From: Platanthera guangdongensis
Taxonomy: Eukaryota; Streptophyta; Magnoliopsida; Asparagales; Orchidaceae
Direction: 5' to 3'
DNA length: 64,000 nt
Assembly (NCBI GenBank): GCA_039583875.1
Contig: CM077167.1
Location: 152,537,010-152,601,009 of the forward strand
Shown: one piece after another, positions 1 through 10,646 of the stretch
Numbering within the stretch: position 1 is the stretch's first letter
How the letters are laid out: each line of letters begins with the position of its first letter
The notes under the pieces: model-generated
The model's input: only the letters and a program-made list of their open reading frames with translations
The model's database searches: none
Told to the model about the DNA's origin: nothing
Translations under genes and position numbers: made by a program

Positions 1-429
1 GGCCAACAGCAGCAAGCTAGCCATTCCACTTAGTCATTTCAATTCAAGCCGCGGCACCTGCAATAAGACATCGACCAAAAAGCGGCAAAACAAAGTAACG
101 GTCAGTATTTGGCTGACCCATTATAACGACCCTACCCCCTACCCGGGGTAGTGGTTCCTTCCCTGTATACAGTGCTCATCAAGTATCATCAAACATCATA
201 TATATATATCATTCTCTTTATGCCGCTAGCAAACACATTCCATCACAAACGCTGGAATCCACCAGACACTCCGTGCACTCAGGGCACCTTCTTGGTGTAC
301 CGGAATCCACCAGTCATACACCGCTGATTCGAGGTTTTAACTTGTTGGTTGACTGGCCCTAGTCCACCAATCTCGCAAGCTGGCGACATCCCGCCCAAAC
401 CAAACAGAGGTACACCCTCACAGCATCCA

Positions 430-690
430 ACAACCAGAGTAGGTCAACCCACAACATGTGTTGTAGCATGCCGGGTTTATCCAAGCTCCCTAGGCAATGT
501 ATACCCATCGACCCCCCTCCTAATCCGATCGACCCACACTATGTGGTGCAGCAACCCGGGTTTAACTCGGCTCCCCTAGCATTGCCACCCATCGATCCCT
601 TCCTAACTAGATCAACCCACCCTAGTGGTGTAACAGTCGGGTTTATCACGAGCTCCCCAGGCATGTTACCAATTGATCATATCACAACCA
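430..690. repeat. ~83 bp tandem repeat, about 3 copies, inside LTR
   Basis: The phrase CGGGTTTA recurs at 472, 557 and 638, each time with CTCCCC/GCTCCC, a GCA(T)TG or ATGT block and an ATCGACCC/ATCAACCC block in the same order. The same structure is in the second LTR at about 4350-4607. Confidence 0.6.
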
Positions 691-1269
691 GGAGCTTTGC
701 CAAAGCCTCCTCACATTCAGCATCACATCCATACATTCATCACAAGAGAAAACCATTTGCATCTCATCAAATCCACGGAGTCTTCTCCGGTTTACCCATG
801 AACATCACCAATCCAGACTACCGGTCTGGATAGGCTTCACACAGCATGCCTATGCCGTACTCCATATTTCCGACTCTAAATGCAGACTCAACAAAGGAAT
901 CTCTTCCGCAAATCCACCTCTTGGTGGAGGATTCCAAGCACATGCATAAAGGAAGGACTTCGATGTCCAAGAAGGTGATCGTTACCCTTGAAGATCGCTT
1001 CGGCGCCATGAAGTAGCCGGATGGAAATCACCGCCTCGGCTCTGCCTTCACGAATCCGCTCTCGGATCTTCGCTCCGCACTCCGCAGCTCCTACAGCAGC
1101 AGGAAGACTCATCCCTTCCCTCTTACCTTAGCCTTTCTTCCTCCCTTGCTTAAAAGAAATGAAGAAGAAGAAGAAGAAAAGAGGGGTTTAAATCCCTTTT
1201 TTCTCGGCCTTCACACACCTGGACAGAGCCCAGCCAATGGATCCAGGAAGAGGGAAACAAATGGCTCAG

Positions 1270-1860
1270 ATTTGGCCAGAAAAGCTAAAACACGGCCTGA
1301 CACGCCCTGTGACACGCCCGTGTCACAGGCCGTGTCCCTCTAAGCGGCAGACAACCGACTCAATCCAACCAGTACACGGTCGTGTGACACGCCCGTGTCG
1401 CGTGCCGTGTACCCGACACGCCCTCAGACACGCCCGTGTCTGAGGCTGTGTGCCTCAACGAAAATAATCCCAAAACAACCCGAGACTTCACACGGCCTGG
1501 CACACGGCCTGGCACACGCCCGTGTTCATGGCCGTGTGCACCAGGACACACCCGTGTCCCGCCAACACGCCCTAGCTCGAAACGTCGAGTTGAGTTCGAC
1601 GACTACTGACACGCCCTGTGACACGCCCGTGTCACAGGCCGTGTCCTCACTCGACACTCGACACTCGCGGATCGTCGAGATAAATTCGTCGACATCACGG
1701 CCGATCGTCGAAATGGCCCCGACACGCCCTGCGACATGCCCGTGTCGCAGGCCGTGTCCGCTGTGTCGACTCCGAATTTCGTCGACTGCACGACTCGACA
1801 CTACCCAGGCCTGACACGCCCTGGGACACACCCGTGTCCCAGGCCGTGTCACCCAAGCCT
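1270..1860. repeat. Dispersed palindrome array GACACGCCCGTGTC in LTR (copy 1)
   Basis: About eight hairpin units. Each has a core GACACGCCCGTGTC (arms GACACG/CGTGTC), flanking arm bases that differ between units but still pair, and an outer GACACGCC/GGCCGTGTC layer. Clean examples are near 1300 (CTGTG/CACAG), 1425 (CTCAG/CTGAG), 1611 (CTGTG/CACAG), 1729 (CTGCG/CGCAG) and 1820 (CTGGG/CCCAG). Confidence 0.85.
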
Positions 1861-1907
1861 GAACCCGATTTTGCTCAAAATGCTCCGCTTGATTTCGGGG
1901 TGTTACA

Positions 1908-1922
1908 ATCCTCCCCCCCTTC
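1908..1922 (-). other. Polypurine tract of the gag-only element
   Basis: Next to the 3' LTR, the minus strand reads AAGGGGGGGAGGAT, the purine-rich primer for plus-strand DNA synthesis. Confidence 0.8.
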
Positions 1923-2241
1923 AAATAATTTCGTCCTTGAAATTGACTCCAAGCAGCCACAACATCATCAAAGCTTACACCTCAAGCCTCCGCACAAACT
2001 AACAAACCGACAACACAAACAAACATCCCTGGCTTCCACTTGTGCACATGCAGCCACAGAAAACCTCAAAACAAAACAACATAAGTTCGTATCTCCTTAC
2101 CATCACACGTGCACCACATTTTGATCAAGATCATCAACATCACGATTTTATTCATCATCTAGCAATCATGTACATACACCACTATGGATGATCCATCAAG
2201 TTTCGATTCAGTCATAGCATCCAAAGGAGCTACCTCATGAT

Positions 2242-3405
2242 TCATCTCCGCTCAGCCTCCCGATTTTGAAATTCGCGATTAAGAGACAACTGAAACACCC
2301 GAGGCTGAATTTCGCCAACTGAGCTTTGCGGCTCTTGCACATCCATAGCATGCAATCGTGGTTGCGTCCGGGGTACAGATGACTCAGCCACTGCTTTTCC
2401 CTTTTCGTCATAGGACGCACCCATCTTTTTCTCACTCCCTGGAGGGGCATTCCGACAAAATTTTGCGATATGTCCTTGCTGCCCACATTTATAGCATATA
2501 TGTGTATCCACACGTCCTGGTCCATACGTCGCCCCCGAAGAAACCGTCGACGGAGCTAAGTCCACCGGCCGAAATCTTTTCTTCTCTCGTTGTTGAAACT
2601 CCGTTTCATCCGATGGTGACATTTTAAACTCTGACTTCTCCATTCCCCATCTCTTATTCACTTGTACTCGCTTCATATCCTTCTCCAAGGCACGGGCTGT
2701 ATCGACCAACGCTTGGAAGCCTTGGCTCACGGAACTCGAAAGTGCCAACCTCAATTCATCCCGCAATCCTTCATAAAACCGATTTGTCTTTCGCGCTTCC
2801 TCCGCAAAGGTCGATCCCGCATATCTCCCCAATCTTGTAAACTCATGCAGGTAGGTATCAATATCTCGCTCACCCTGCACTAAACGGAGAAACTCATTTT
2901 CCATCGCAATCCTCTGCGACACCGGCACATACTTGGCTAAAAATATTTGGGCGAATTCATCCATGGAAACCTCCGTTAAACCTCGACCTGCCAAGTGATG
3001 TACTTCAATCTCGTCCCACCACAATCTCGCATCGCCTTCCAACAGAAAAATGGCCAACATCACTTTCTGTTCCTCTACCGTCCTGATTGCGGTTAAAGTT
3101 TCTTTTTACTCTTGCCAACCAATCTTCCGCCTGCGTTGGTGAAAGCGCTCCACCAAACGTCGGGGGATGAAAGTTCATAAAACGTGTCAATGACTCGTCA
3201 CTGGCTTGCGCCTCCACCACAACTTGCTCTTGCCTTGCACCAGGCCTTGCCTGTCCAATAAGTTGTGCTTATAACACTGCAAGCACTGTCTCCGTCATCA
3301 CCCGTATGGCTTCTGCCGAGGGAGGCATAGGCGCTTCCACGGGTGCTGCACTCTCATCCGACCGCTGGGGCTGAGACGGCCCAGCTCCATCCCTCGACAC
3401 CTATC
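2242..3405 (-). pseudogene. gag: Ty3/gypsy gag polyprotein, frameshifted
   Basis: The long reading frame (3063-2242, 273 codons) contains the capsid signature FLLEGDARLWW near its start and ends with a CCHC nucleocapsid knuckle, CYKCGQQGHIAKFC, at about 2520-2480. The upstream part lies in a second frame (3220 to about 3100, with AEDWLARVKRNF, a typical gypsy gag segment), so a frameshift sits near 3063-3110. Further upstream a proline- and alanine-rich leader is still readable, with an in-frame stop near 3270. No start codon can be assigned with confidence. Gag would form the virus-like particle and package RNA. As read it is broken, so the copy is probably inactive unless Gag is supplied in trans. 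The region 2242-1923 downstream is non-coding. Confidence 0.85.
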
Positions 3406-3549
3406 AATGTACCGAACACCATTAATCCTTCAAATCATAACGGTACTGCTACATTGACTACACACGCACGCACAGCATGTGCATGACATACATTCCTAGT
3501 GGACATTCATGAGTTCATTTATGTTCTCTCCTCCCAAACAATCTAAACC

Positions 3550-3563
3550 TGGCTCTGATACCA
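3550..3563 (-). other. Primer-binding site (tRNA-iMet)
   Basis: The minus strand reads TGGTATCAGAGCCA, complementary to the 3' end of plant initiator tRNA-Met, three bases from the 5' LTR end at 3567. It fixes the element orientation. Confidence 0.9.
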
Positions 3564-3566
3564 CTT

Positions 3567-5820
3567 TGTAACGCCCCCACCTGTCACATGACATATAACG
3601 GTGGGTCCGGCCGGGGCCCCACGCCATATCTCACAGACAAAGCGAAGGAATCACGTGTGGAAATCAAACTCGATACGTATCCTTAACTCATTCCATTCTA
3701 TCGCAGCATATTTTCTTGTTAACATGAACTCAAACTAGAATGTCCACAATATATAAAGATCACATTTATATATACCAACACCAGGAATGTATACAACTCA
3801 CACACCCTGGCCTTATGGCCTTACAAGTTCCTCTTTTACACAACAATCATTTCGTACATCGGCACGCAGGCCGGCCACACATGAAATCCAAACACAACTC
3901 TTCGCATGACCTTCAAGGGCCAACAGCAGCAAGCTAGCCATTCCACTTAGTCATTTCAATTCAAGCCGCGGCACCTGCAATGAGACATCCACCAAAAAGC
4001 GGCAAAACAAAGTAACGGTCAGCATTTGGCTGACCCATTATAACGACCCTGCCCCCTACCCGGGGTAGTGGTTCCTTTCCTGTATACAGTGCTTATCAAG
4101 TATCATCAAACATCATATATATATATCATTCTCTTTATGCCGCTAGCAAACACATTCCATCACAAACGCTGGAATCCACCAGACGCTCCGTGCACTCAGG
4201 GCACCTTCTTGGTGTACCGGAATCCACCAGTCATACACCGCTGATTCGAGGTTTTAACTTGTTGGTTGACCGGCCCTAGTCCACCAATCTCGCAAGCTGG
4301 CGACATCCCGCCCAAACCACATAGAGGTACACCCTCACAACATCCAACAACCAGAGTAGGTCGACCCACAACATGTGGTGTAGCACGCCGGGTTTATCCA
4401 AGCTCCCCAGGAAATGTCTACCCATCGACCCCCCTCCTAATCCGATCGACCCACACTATGTGGTGCAGCAACCCGTGTTTAACTCGGCTCCCCTAGCATT
4501 GCCACCCATCGATCCCTTCCTAACTAGATCAACCCACCGTAGTGGTGTAACAGTCGGGTTTATCACGAGCTCCCCAGGCATGTTACCAATTGATCATATC
4601 ACAACCAGGAGCTTTGCCAAAGCCTCCTCACATTCAGCATCACATCCATACATTCATCACAAGAGAAAACCATTTGCATCTCATCAAATCCACGGAGTCT
4701 TCTCCGGTTTACCCATGAACATCACCAATCCAGACTACCGGTCCGGATAGGCTTCACACAGCATGCCTATGCCGTACTCCATATTTCCGGCTCTAAATGC
4801 AGACTCAACAAAGGAATCTCTTCCGCAAATCCACCTCTTGGTGGAGGATTCCAAGCACACGCATAAAGGAAGGACTTCGATGTCCAAGAAGGAGATCGTT
4901 ACCCTTGAAGATCGCTTCGGCGCCATGAAGTAGCCGGATGGAAATCACCGCCTCGGCTCTGCCTTCACGAATCCGCTCTCGGAACTTCGCTCCGCACTCC
5001 GCAGCTCCTACAGCAGCAGGAAGACTCCTCCCTTCCCTCTTACCTTAGCCTTTCTTCCTCCCTTGCTTAAAAGAAATGAAGAAGAAGAAGAAGAAGAAAA
5101 GAGGGGTTTAAATCCCTTTTTTCTCGGCCTTCACACACCTGGACAGAGCCCAGCCAATGGATCCAGGAAGAGGGAAACAAACGGCTCAGATTTGGCCAGA
5201 AAAGCTAAAACACGGCCTGACACGCCCTATGACACGCCCGTGTCACAGGCCGTGTCCCTCTAAGCGGCAGACAACCGACTCAATCCAACCAGTACACGGC
5301 CGTGTGACACACCCGTGTCGCATGTCGTGTACCCGACACGCCCTCAGACACGCCCGTGTCTGAGGCCGTGTGCCTCAACGAAAATAATCCCAAAACAACC
5401 CGAGACTTCACACGGCCTAGCACACGGCCTGGCACATGCCCGTGTTCATGGCCGTGTGCACCTGGACACACCCGTGTCCCGCCAACACGCCCTAGCTCGA
5501 AACGTCGAGTTGAGTTCGATGACCACTGACACGCCTTGTGACACGCCCGTGTCACAGGCCGTGTCCTCACTCGACACTCGCCGATCGTCGAGATAAATTC
5601 GTCGACATCACGGCCGATCGTCGACACGGCCCCGACACGCCCTGCGACACGCCCGTGTCGCAGGCCGTGTCCGCTGTGTCGACTCCGAATTTCATCGACT
5701 GCACGACTCGACACTACCCAGGCCTGACACGCCCTGGGACACGCCCGTGTCCTAGGCCGTGTCACCCAAGCCTGAACCCGATTTTGCTCAAAATGCTCCG
5801 CTTGATTTCGGGGTGTTACA
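3567..5820 (-). repeat. 5' LTR of the gag-only element (complete, 2254 bp)
   Basis: On the plus strand it runs from TGTAACGCCC to GGTGTTACA, giving TG...CA ends. It is nearly identical to 1-1907, indicating fairly recent insertion. The solo LTR at 12748-15554 belongs to a related family: it shares the palindrome core and a block reading MAPKRSSRVT when translated in either copy. The last base abuts host element E with CCACA at 5821-5825, the expected target-site duplicate. Confidence 0.92.
5205..5770. repeat. Dispersed palindrome array GACACGCCCGTGTC in LTR (copy 2)
   Basis: This is the same series of hairpins as 1270-1860 in the same order. Most arms stay paired (CTCAG/CTGAG near 5345, CTGCG/CGCAG near 5641). 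A few have one broken pair, for example CTATG/CACAG near 5226 and CTGGG/CCTAG near 5733. Confidence 0.85.
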
Positions 5821-7987
5821 CCACAGCACCAACAGTCAAATATGTTGTACCTTTTCCTCAAGATCTCCTGCTTGACATTTTGGAATTATGGTCTAGCAGG
5901 GGCAGCATTCTTCGAGGAAGATGCCTCATGATGATGGCAATCACACAGCTTCTTCGCCTTTATGGGCTTCTCTACAACAGGCTTTGTCTTTGGTGCCTTC
6001 TTGAAGTTATGCCCATGATTGAAAGGTTCATAGCTCTGAAGAATAACTTCTTCATAATGTGCCTTAAAGACACTTTCGCCAAAGTTTCGGGGTCGAGTCC
6101 ATCCTTGATAACTGGACTTTGGCTCTACATAGGTAGGCCTAGCAAAGTGCCCGTAGGATGAGTCAAAATCAAACTCATTTGTCGAAAAGATGACTTTCTT
6201 GAATGTAGTTTGATCTTGAGGGGCTTTCCCCTTCTCTTTCGCAAAGGCCTTTTTGGCGGCCTTAATCTTCTGTTGATTCTTGTTTCTCCTAAAGGATTTA
6301 CTAGGAGCTTCTTCATGGCGTAGCCCAGCTCCCTTGGCCTTTGCTGAGAATTCAGCAACAAATGGAAGAACTATTTTGGGCTTCGAGAAACTCTCAACAA
6401 GTTTCCTTTCAGCCGCAAGTTGGGCTTCCAATTCTTTGATGATCTTCTCCTTAAGGTCAAGGTGCTCAAGAGCCTTGTTATATTCTTCAATAGTATTATT
6501 GAAGTTTTCTTCGAGAGAGTCAGTCTTTGCGACTTTCTCTCTCAAGATGCTCTCTTCGGCTTTTAGAGGTTTGATCTCTTTAGCCTGAGTCTTCACGACT
6601 CGACGACATTTGTCGTAAGCCATGATTAACTCCTTGTACTGGGCCATTAATTCTGACTCATCGTCAGAGGAGCTACCCTCGCAATCATGTTCAGAGACTT
6701 CAGAATCTGAAAGAGGGGAATGAAAGTTTACCTTCCCAGTGAACTGGGGCTCTTGTTCATCATCTGTTTGAGCCATTAGCCAAAACTAAGCTTCTTCTTC
6801 TTCACTTGACTCAGATGAGTCGGAGTCGCTAAGAGTCTTGCTCTTTTTGGCTATGAGGCTCTTCTCTTTCCTCTTCTTGTTGTGTGAGGATTTCTTCTCT
6901 TCTCTTCTACCACCCTCCTTCTTCTTATGAGGGCAGTCAGCAATGACGTGACCTGGCTTATTACAGCAGTAGCAAATGATATCAGTTGAAACGTATTTGT
7001 TCTGTTTAGTATTGTACCTTTCATGACTGCTTGAGCCTTTTCTTTGTCGATTGCATCGCACCGCGATCTTCTGTAAGAGGCATCCTTGCCTTTCCATTGT
7101 TTCTTTTTATTAAGAAACTTCTTGAATTGCCTTGAGAGTAAGGAAAACTCTCCTTCAGATAGTTCAGAGCCTGAAGTGCTATGCTCTGATGTTTCTTCTT
7201 CTTCATCAACTTCTGGAGCTGGAGCGGTGGAGGCAGCCTTAGTCTTTCTGGAGGTGTCTGCCTTCAAAGAGACAGATTTCTCCTTGAGTGCAGACCTGCC
7301 TTTCTCTTCTTCAGCTTTTCTTGTATTGATTTGGAGTTCATAAGACATAAGGTTTCCAAAGAGATTTTGCGGGTCCGTTTCAGCTAGCTTCCCGAACTCC
7401 CTGATGGCACATACCTTGTTATCTCATTCCTTGGTTAGGGATCTCAAGAATTTGTCGTTCAGTTCTCCGTTGGTGAAGACACGGCCATACACCCTTAGGC
7501 CATTCACAATTTTGAAGAAGTTTTCAAAGGTGTCGGCAATTGTTTCCTTGTTCCCTTGTCAGAATGCTTCATATTTTTGGTTGAGAAGGGATCTCCGATC
7601 ATCCATTACTTCCTCAGTTCCTTCCATCAAAGTGACTAAGGAATGCCACATCTCCTTAGCCGATTGGCAGTGAATCAAATTTTACAGCATCGAGTCATCG
7701 ACTGCACTTGCTATAATGTTCTTAGCTTTCTTGTCGAGGGAGACGAGTGCAATCTCGTCTTTATCGAGATCCATTAGCTTTTTGGGAACTTTCTTGGTAG
7801 GGTCGATAGTGGATGTAATCATGGGAACGTAAGAACCTTCTTCAACGATCATGAAGATCCTTAGATCCATAGCTTCCATGAAAAATTTTATCCTTTCTTT
7901 CCACATGGGAAAGTTATTTTTGTTGCACAGTGGAAGCTTAGCGAAATCTTTGCCCGTGTCCATTTTATGGTAGAATCTTTCAGACAA
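5821..7987 (-). pseudogene. gag: Ty1/copia gag of element E, with stops and frameshifts
   Basis: It starts at 7987 with the copia gag N-terminus (phrases NFPMWKERIKFFMEAMD and EIALVSLDKKAKNI). An in-frame TAA lies at about 7682, followed by recognisable gag text with further stops to about 7350. The frame is open again at 7348-7100, then shifts to 7097-6786 with knuckle CYCCNKPGHVIADC, followed by lysine- and serine/glutamate-rich sequence. A third open stretch (6776-5886) encodes a charged coiled-coil-like linker. The second knuckle begins FDCWCCG and is cut by the gypsy LTR at 5820. Homologous stretches in A (63550-63620) and C (38885-38940) confirm the interrupted domain. Confidence 0.85.
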
Positions 7988-8032
7988 CAGATTTGGATCT
8001 GATCAAGGTGTTAACCTTTTGACGATCAACCT

Positions 8033-8045
8033 CGCTTTGATACCA
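8033..8045 (-). other. Primer-binding site of element E
   Basis: The minus strand reads TGGTATCAAAGCG, a one-base variant of the usual tRNA-Met PBS, just inside the LTR end at 8048. Confidence 0.75.
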
Positions 8046-8772
8046 AATGAAAGAAAACGGTTGTTAACCTAAATCACCTAGATGGGGGTGAATAGGTGAG
8101 TTGTGCTTTTTTTGCGGAATAAAAAATATTTAGAGCACAACACAGAACTATCTACCAATATCACAGACGACACAAGATTTATAGTGGTTCCCCGACCTTG
8201 GGTACATCCACTTTCCCTCACCGATCTAGCAATCAACTAGACTCGGCTACTCCACTATCTCGGATCGCAAAACTGATCCTACCCTCGAAACAAAGTTCCT
8301 ACAAACTCGATTCAAACAACGGGATCTACACCTCGGAAGATAACACTTCCTACAAACTTGGAGTGAAAAAAAAACTCCTACACTCGGAGAAACTTTCTCC
8401 TACAAGATTAATAAAGTTTTAGAAAAGTTATACAAACAGTAAATCCAATCAGATCTAATGAAACGCCCAGAATCTTCTTCTTATGAACTTTGCAGCACTT
8501 TCAGAAATCGGTGAAGAAAATCTCGGCCCAGATCTGGATCTTCTTTGCTTTTACAGAATCAGAGAGAGAAGACGAGCAATGATGTCGATCTCGATCTGTA
8601 ACTTTCTTCAGAATGAATCCTCTGAAATTAGAAGCGGTGGCCGGAGAAGATGGCATCGGCGGCAGCTTCCGTTTCGTGAAAACAGAGAGGAGTCGGCTGA
8701 AAAACTTTCTTAAAGTAGATTGACCATGAAAGCTTAGAGAATACTTAGCGTTTGTCATTTTATGATAAGACT

Positions 8773-8779
8773 TTATATA
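8773..8779 (-). promoter_or_regulatory. TATA box of element E LTR
   Basis: The minus strand reads TATATAA shortly downstream of the CTCGAG array, matching the array-then-TATA order seen in the other copia LTRs. Confidence 0.55.
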
Positions 8780-8889
8780 GGAGAAAGTAACGGTCATAAT
8801 CGGTCATAATGATGTACACGTGGACCAATCATGTCGCGTGATTTGAAAATCCCGTCAGAAAAAGACTTAAACAAAATTTCAGGAAAGTT

Positions 8890-9625
8890 CAGCCATGTAC
8901 ACGAGTAAGAGAAGAGCTACTCGAGTAGTTGAATAACTACTCGAGTACATGAAGGAGAACATACTCGGATATATAAAGATAGACTATTCTAGTAGGTAGA
9001 AACCAACTACTCGAGTAAGCAGATAGAACTACTCGAGTATGTATAGTGACTTACTCGAGTACATGAAGGATCTACTCGAGTACAAGAAAGACTACTCGAG
9101 TATATTACATAAACTACTCGAGTACATGAAGGACTACTCGAGTGGAATACTTGGAATAATTTCGGAAGACGTCAGCAAGCAGCTACTCGAGTAGTTGAAC
9201 TAAACTACTCGAGAGGAAGTGATCTACTCGAGTACGTGAAAGTTCTACTCGAGTAAAAGACTTAGAAAATTCTGGAGTTAGGAAAATTACAAAGTACACG
9301 AGTGAGACACGATCTACTCGAGTAGGTATAATGAACTACTCGAGTAAATTTCTATATACTCGAGTATGTGAGTATACTAGAGTGATTGTATTTACTCGAG
9401 TCCATGACTTAGAAGAATTTTGACGAGTGAAGCCTTTAATACTCTGGTATAATGAATGATCTACTCGAGTATATAAACATGCTACTCGTGTATATGACTA
9501 AGTCTACTCGAGTACATGACTTAGCTACACGAGAGATACACTTAAGTACTTGAATATAAAGCTTCTTTACTCGAGTAAATTATAACCAATCTACTCGAGT
9601 AGTTATGGACCTACTCGAGTAAAAG
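8890..9625. repeat. CTACTCGAGTA palindrome array in U3 of element E
   Basis: About 20 copies of a palindrome with core ACTCGAGT, spaced roughly 15-60 bp apart by non-identical spacers (short words such as CATGAAGG and GACTTAG recur). Several copies are degraded (TACTCGTGTA, TACACGAG). The spacing is irregular, so this is a dispersed motif array and not a head-to-tail satellite. Confidence 0.9.
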
Positions 9626-9925
9626 ACTTAGAGAATTTTGTTGTTGGAAACTCTTTCTTCTAATGTAGTCAACTTCCAATTCTTTTCTCAAGGTCCAATA
9701 GCTTGAATATGAATTGTATCCCAATAGAGAGACCACACATGAGTCAACACCTTGGAACATGCAATGAGGGATTACATTGCACAGTTCCTGTTTTTGGTGA
9801 CCCAATGTGGACTAACATTTGTCTACACTTCCCAGTGAAATTCCTGCAAACATATAACTCAACCCAAGCATCAAAAACAACTTAATTCATCTTAGTTTTA
9901 GGGTGACTTCATCAAATCTGGGTTA

Positions 9926-10135
9926 GTGCAGTTGGGTATGAGAGGCTGGCTAAGGCGCCTCTTATAAAGGAGGTCCTGGGGTCGAGACCAGGGCCTCAAC
10001 AACCTACCTGGGACTAAACCGAAGTGGAACCCAGGAGATTTGGTTGGGGATGTTGTTTGCCATTCGACTGCAGTCGGCCAGTACCGGGCCTTTACCCGTG
10101 TGTGGGACCCCCGGCCTGGTTTCTAACAAAGCCAA
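9926..10135 (+). mobile_element. tRNA-derived SINE-like element
   Basis: It has an RNA polymerase III promoter layout: an A-box-like GGCTGGCTAAGGCG near 9944-9957 and a B-box-like GGTCGAGACC at 9980-9989. The tRNA-like head is followed by an unrelated body ending near TTCTAACAAAG. It lies between the LTR of E and a copia pol fragment. Exact ends and a target duplication were not resolved. A decayed tRNA gene is less likely because no acceptor-stem pairing or CCA-proximal end follows the B box. Confidence 0.5.
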
Positions 10136-10646
10136 GCTTGGACCAAAGGTGATATTTGGAAATTCCAACCGTGGTCAATCAGAAGGATATGAAAATATCA
10201 AAGTTTGATTTGTTACCTTCAGGAAGGTAGCATATGTAAGTGGTCTCAAGCATAACCTAATATCCATAAGCCAATTATGTGATGAAGGTTATCATGTATC
10301 ATTCAATCAGTCATCCTATATTATTACTTCTGATAGAAACAAAATTGTTTTGACTGTAATTAGACAAGGAAACATATATGTAGTAAATTTCAAATCAGCT
10401 AATTCAAAAATTTGCTTATATAATCAAATTAGTTCAACTAATGTTTTATGGCATAAGAGACTAGGCCATGTAAACCTTAGGAACATTGCTAAATTATCTA
10501 GGGACAACCTTATTAGAGAGCTGCCTTATGATCCTTACAAGAAGGAAGGACTCTACAGGGCTTGTCAATTAAGCAAACAAACTAAAAATAGTTTCTAATC
10601 CATTAATATAAGTGATTCACCCAGGATTTTGTATTTGCTACATATG
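10136..10646 (+). pseudogene. Ty1/copia pol fragment G, part 1 (pre-integrase/integrase zinc region)
   Basis: Translation gives LGPKVIFGNSNRGQ, KHNLISISQLCDEGYHVSF, then the integrase zinc-binding segment HKRLGHVNLRNIAKL (the paired Cys segment is altered, RACQLSKQ). It stops at an in-frame TAA near 10597 but continues to be readable as SDSPRILYLLHM. It is cut at 10646 after the codons for LLHM. The closest relative in the window is element B (32880-33390). No protease or gag is present on the left. Confidence 0.85.
10642..10646. repeat. Target-site duplication ATATG (left copy) of element F
   Basis: ATATG directly precedes the LTR at 10647 and recurs at 19765-19769 directly after the other LTR. 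Joining the flanks restores the integrase reading LLHM-DLFG. Confidence 0.93.

Larger units (their letters stand above)
1..1907 (-). repeat. 3' LTR of the gag-only element (truncated by window edge)
   Basis: It matches 3918-5820 base for base apart from scattered substitutions and small indels, and ends at 1907 with the inverted LTR terminus TGTTACA. Read on the minus strand it begins TGTAACACCCCG. It contains about three imperfect copies of an ~83 bp unit around 430-690 (anchor CGGGTTTA at 472, 557 and 638) and the palindrome array described separately. ORFs inside it are by-products of these repeats. Confidence 0.9.
1..5820 (-). mobile_element. Gag-only Ty3/gypsy LTR element (TR-GAG type)
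   Basis: Two near-identical direct repeats (window start to 1907, and 3567-5820) flank a 1.66 kb interior. Read on the minus strand the order is 5' LTR, tRNA-Met-type PBS, gag, purine tract, 3' LTR, which is complete LTR-retrotransposon logic. There is no protease, reverse transcriptase or integrase: the roughly 330 bp between the gag stop and the purine tract is too short. This matches the described class of terminal-repeat retrotransposons with a GAG domain, which depend on enzymes from autonomous relatives. By alignment to the other copy the left LTR should start about 350 bp before the window. The element interrupts copia element E exactly at 5820/5821. Confidence 0.85.
5821..9924 (-). 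mobile_element. Ty1/copia element E, 5' part (LTR, PBS, gag)
   Basis: Read on the minus strand: an LTR (about 9924 to 8048), a PBS, then gag with two nucleocapsid regions. The element is cut at 5821 by the gag-only gypsy insertion, so its pol should continue to the left of the window. Gag and LTR are homologous to element A, and general structure is SIRE/Maximus-like (C-rich LTR end, two knuckles, coiled-coil linker). The far LTR end near 9924 is uncertain. Confidence 0.8.
8048..9924 (-). repeat. LTR of copia element E
   Basis: The LTR ends at the PBS with ...TTTCTTTCA on the minus strand, preceded by the C-rich ACCTATTCACCCCCATCTAGG block common to A, B and C. The distal part (9700-9890) matches element A's LTR in several blocks (for example GCAATGTAATCCCTCATTG on the minus strand). 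No clean TGTTGGG start was found, so the outer boundary near the SINE at 9926 is approximate. Confidence 0.7.

Noticed and set aside
9940..9995. tRNA gene
   Set aside because: A and B boxes are present, but no cloverleaf with paired acceptor stem could be drawn and the body continues 150 bp. SINE fits better.
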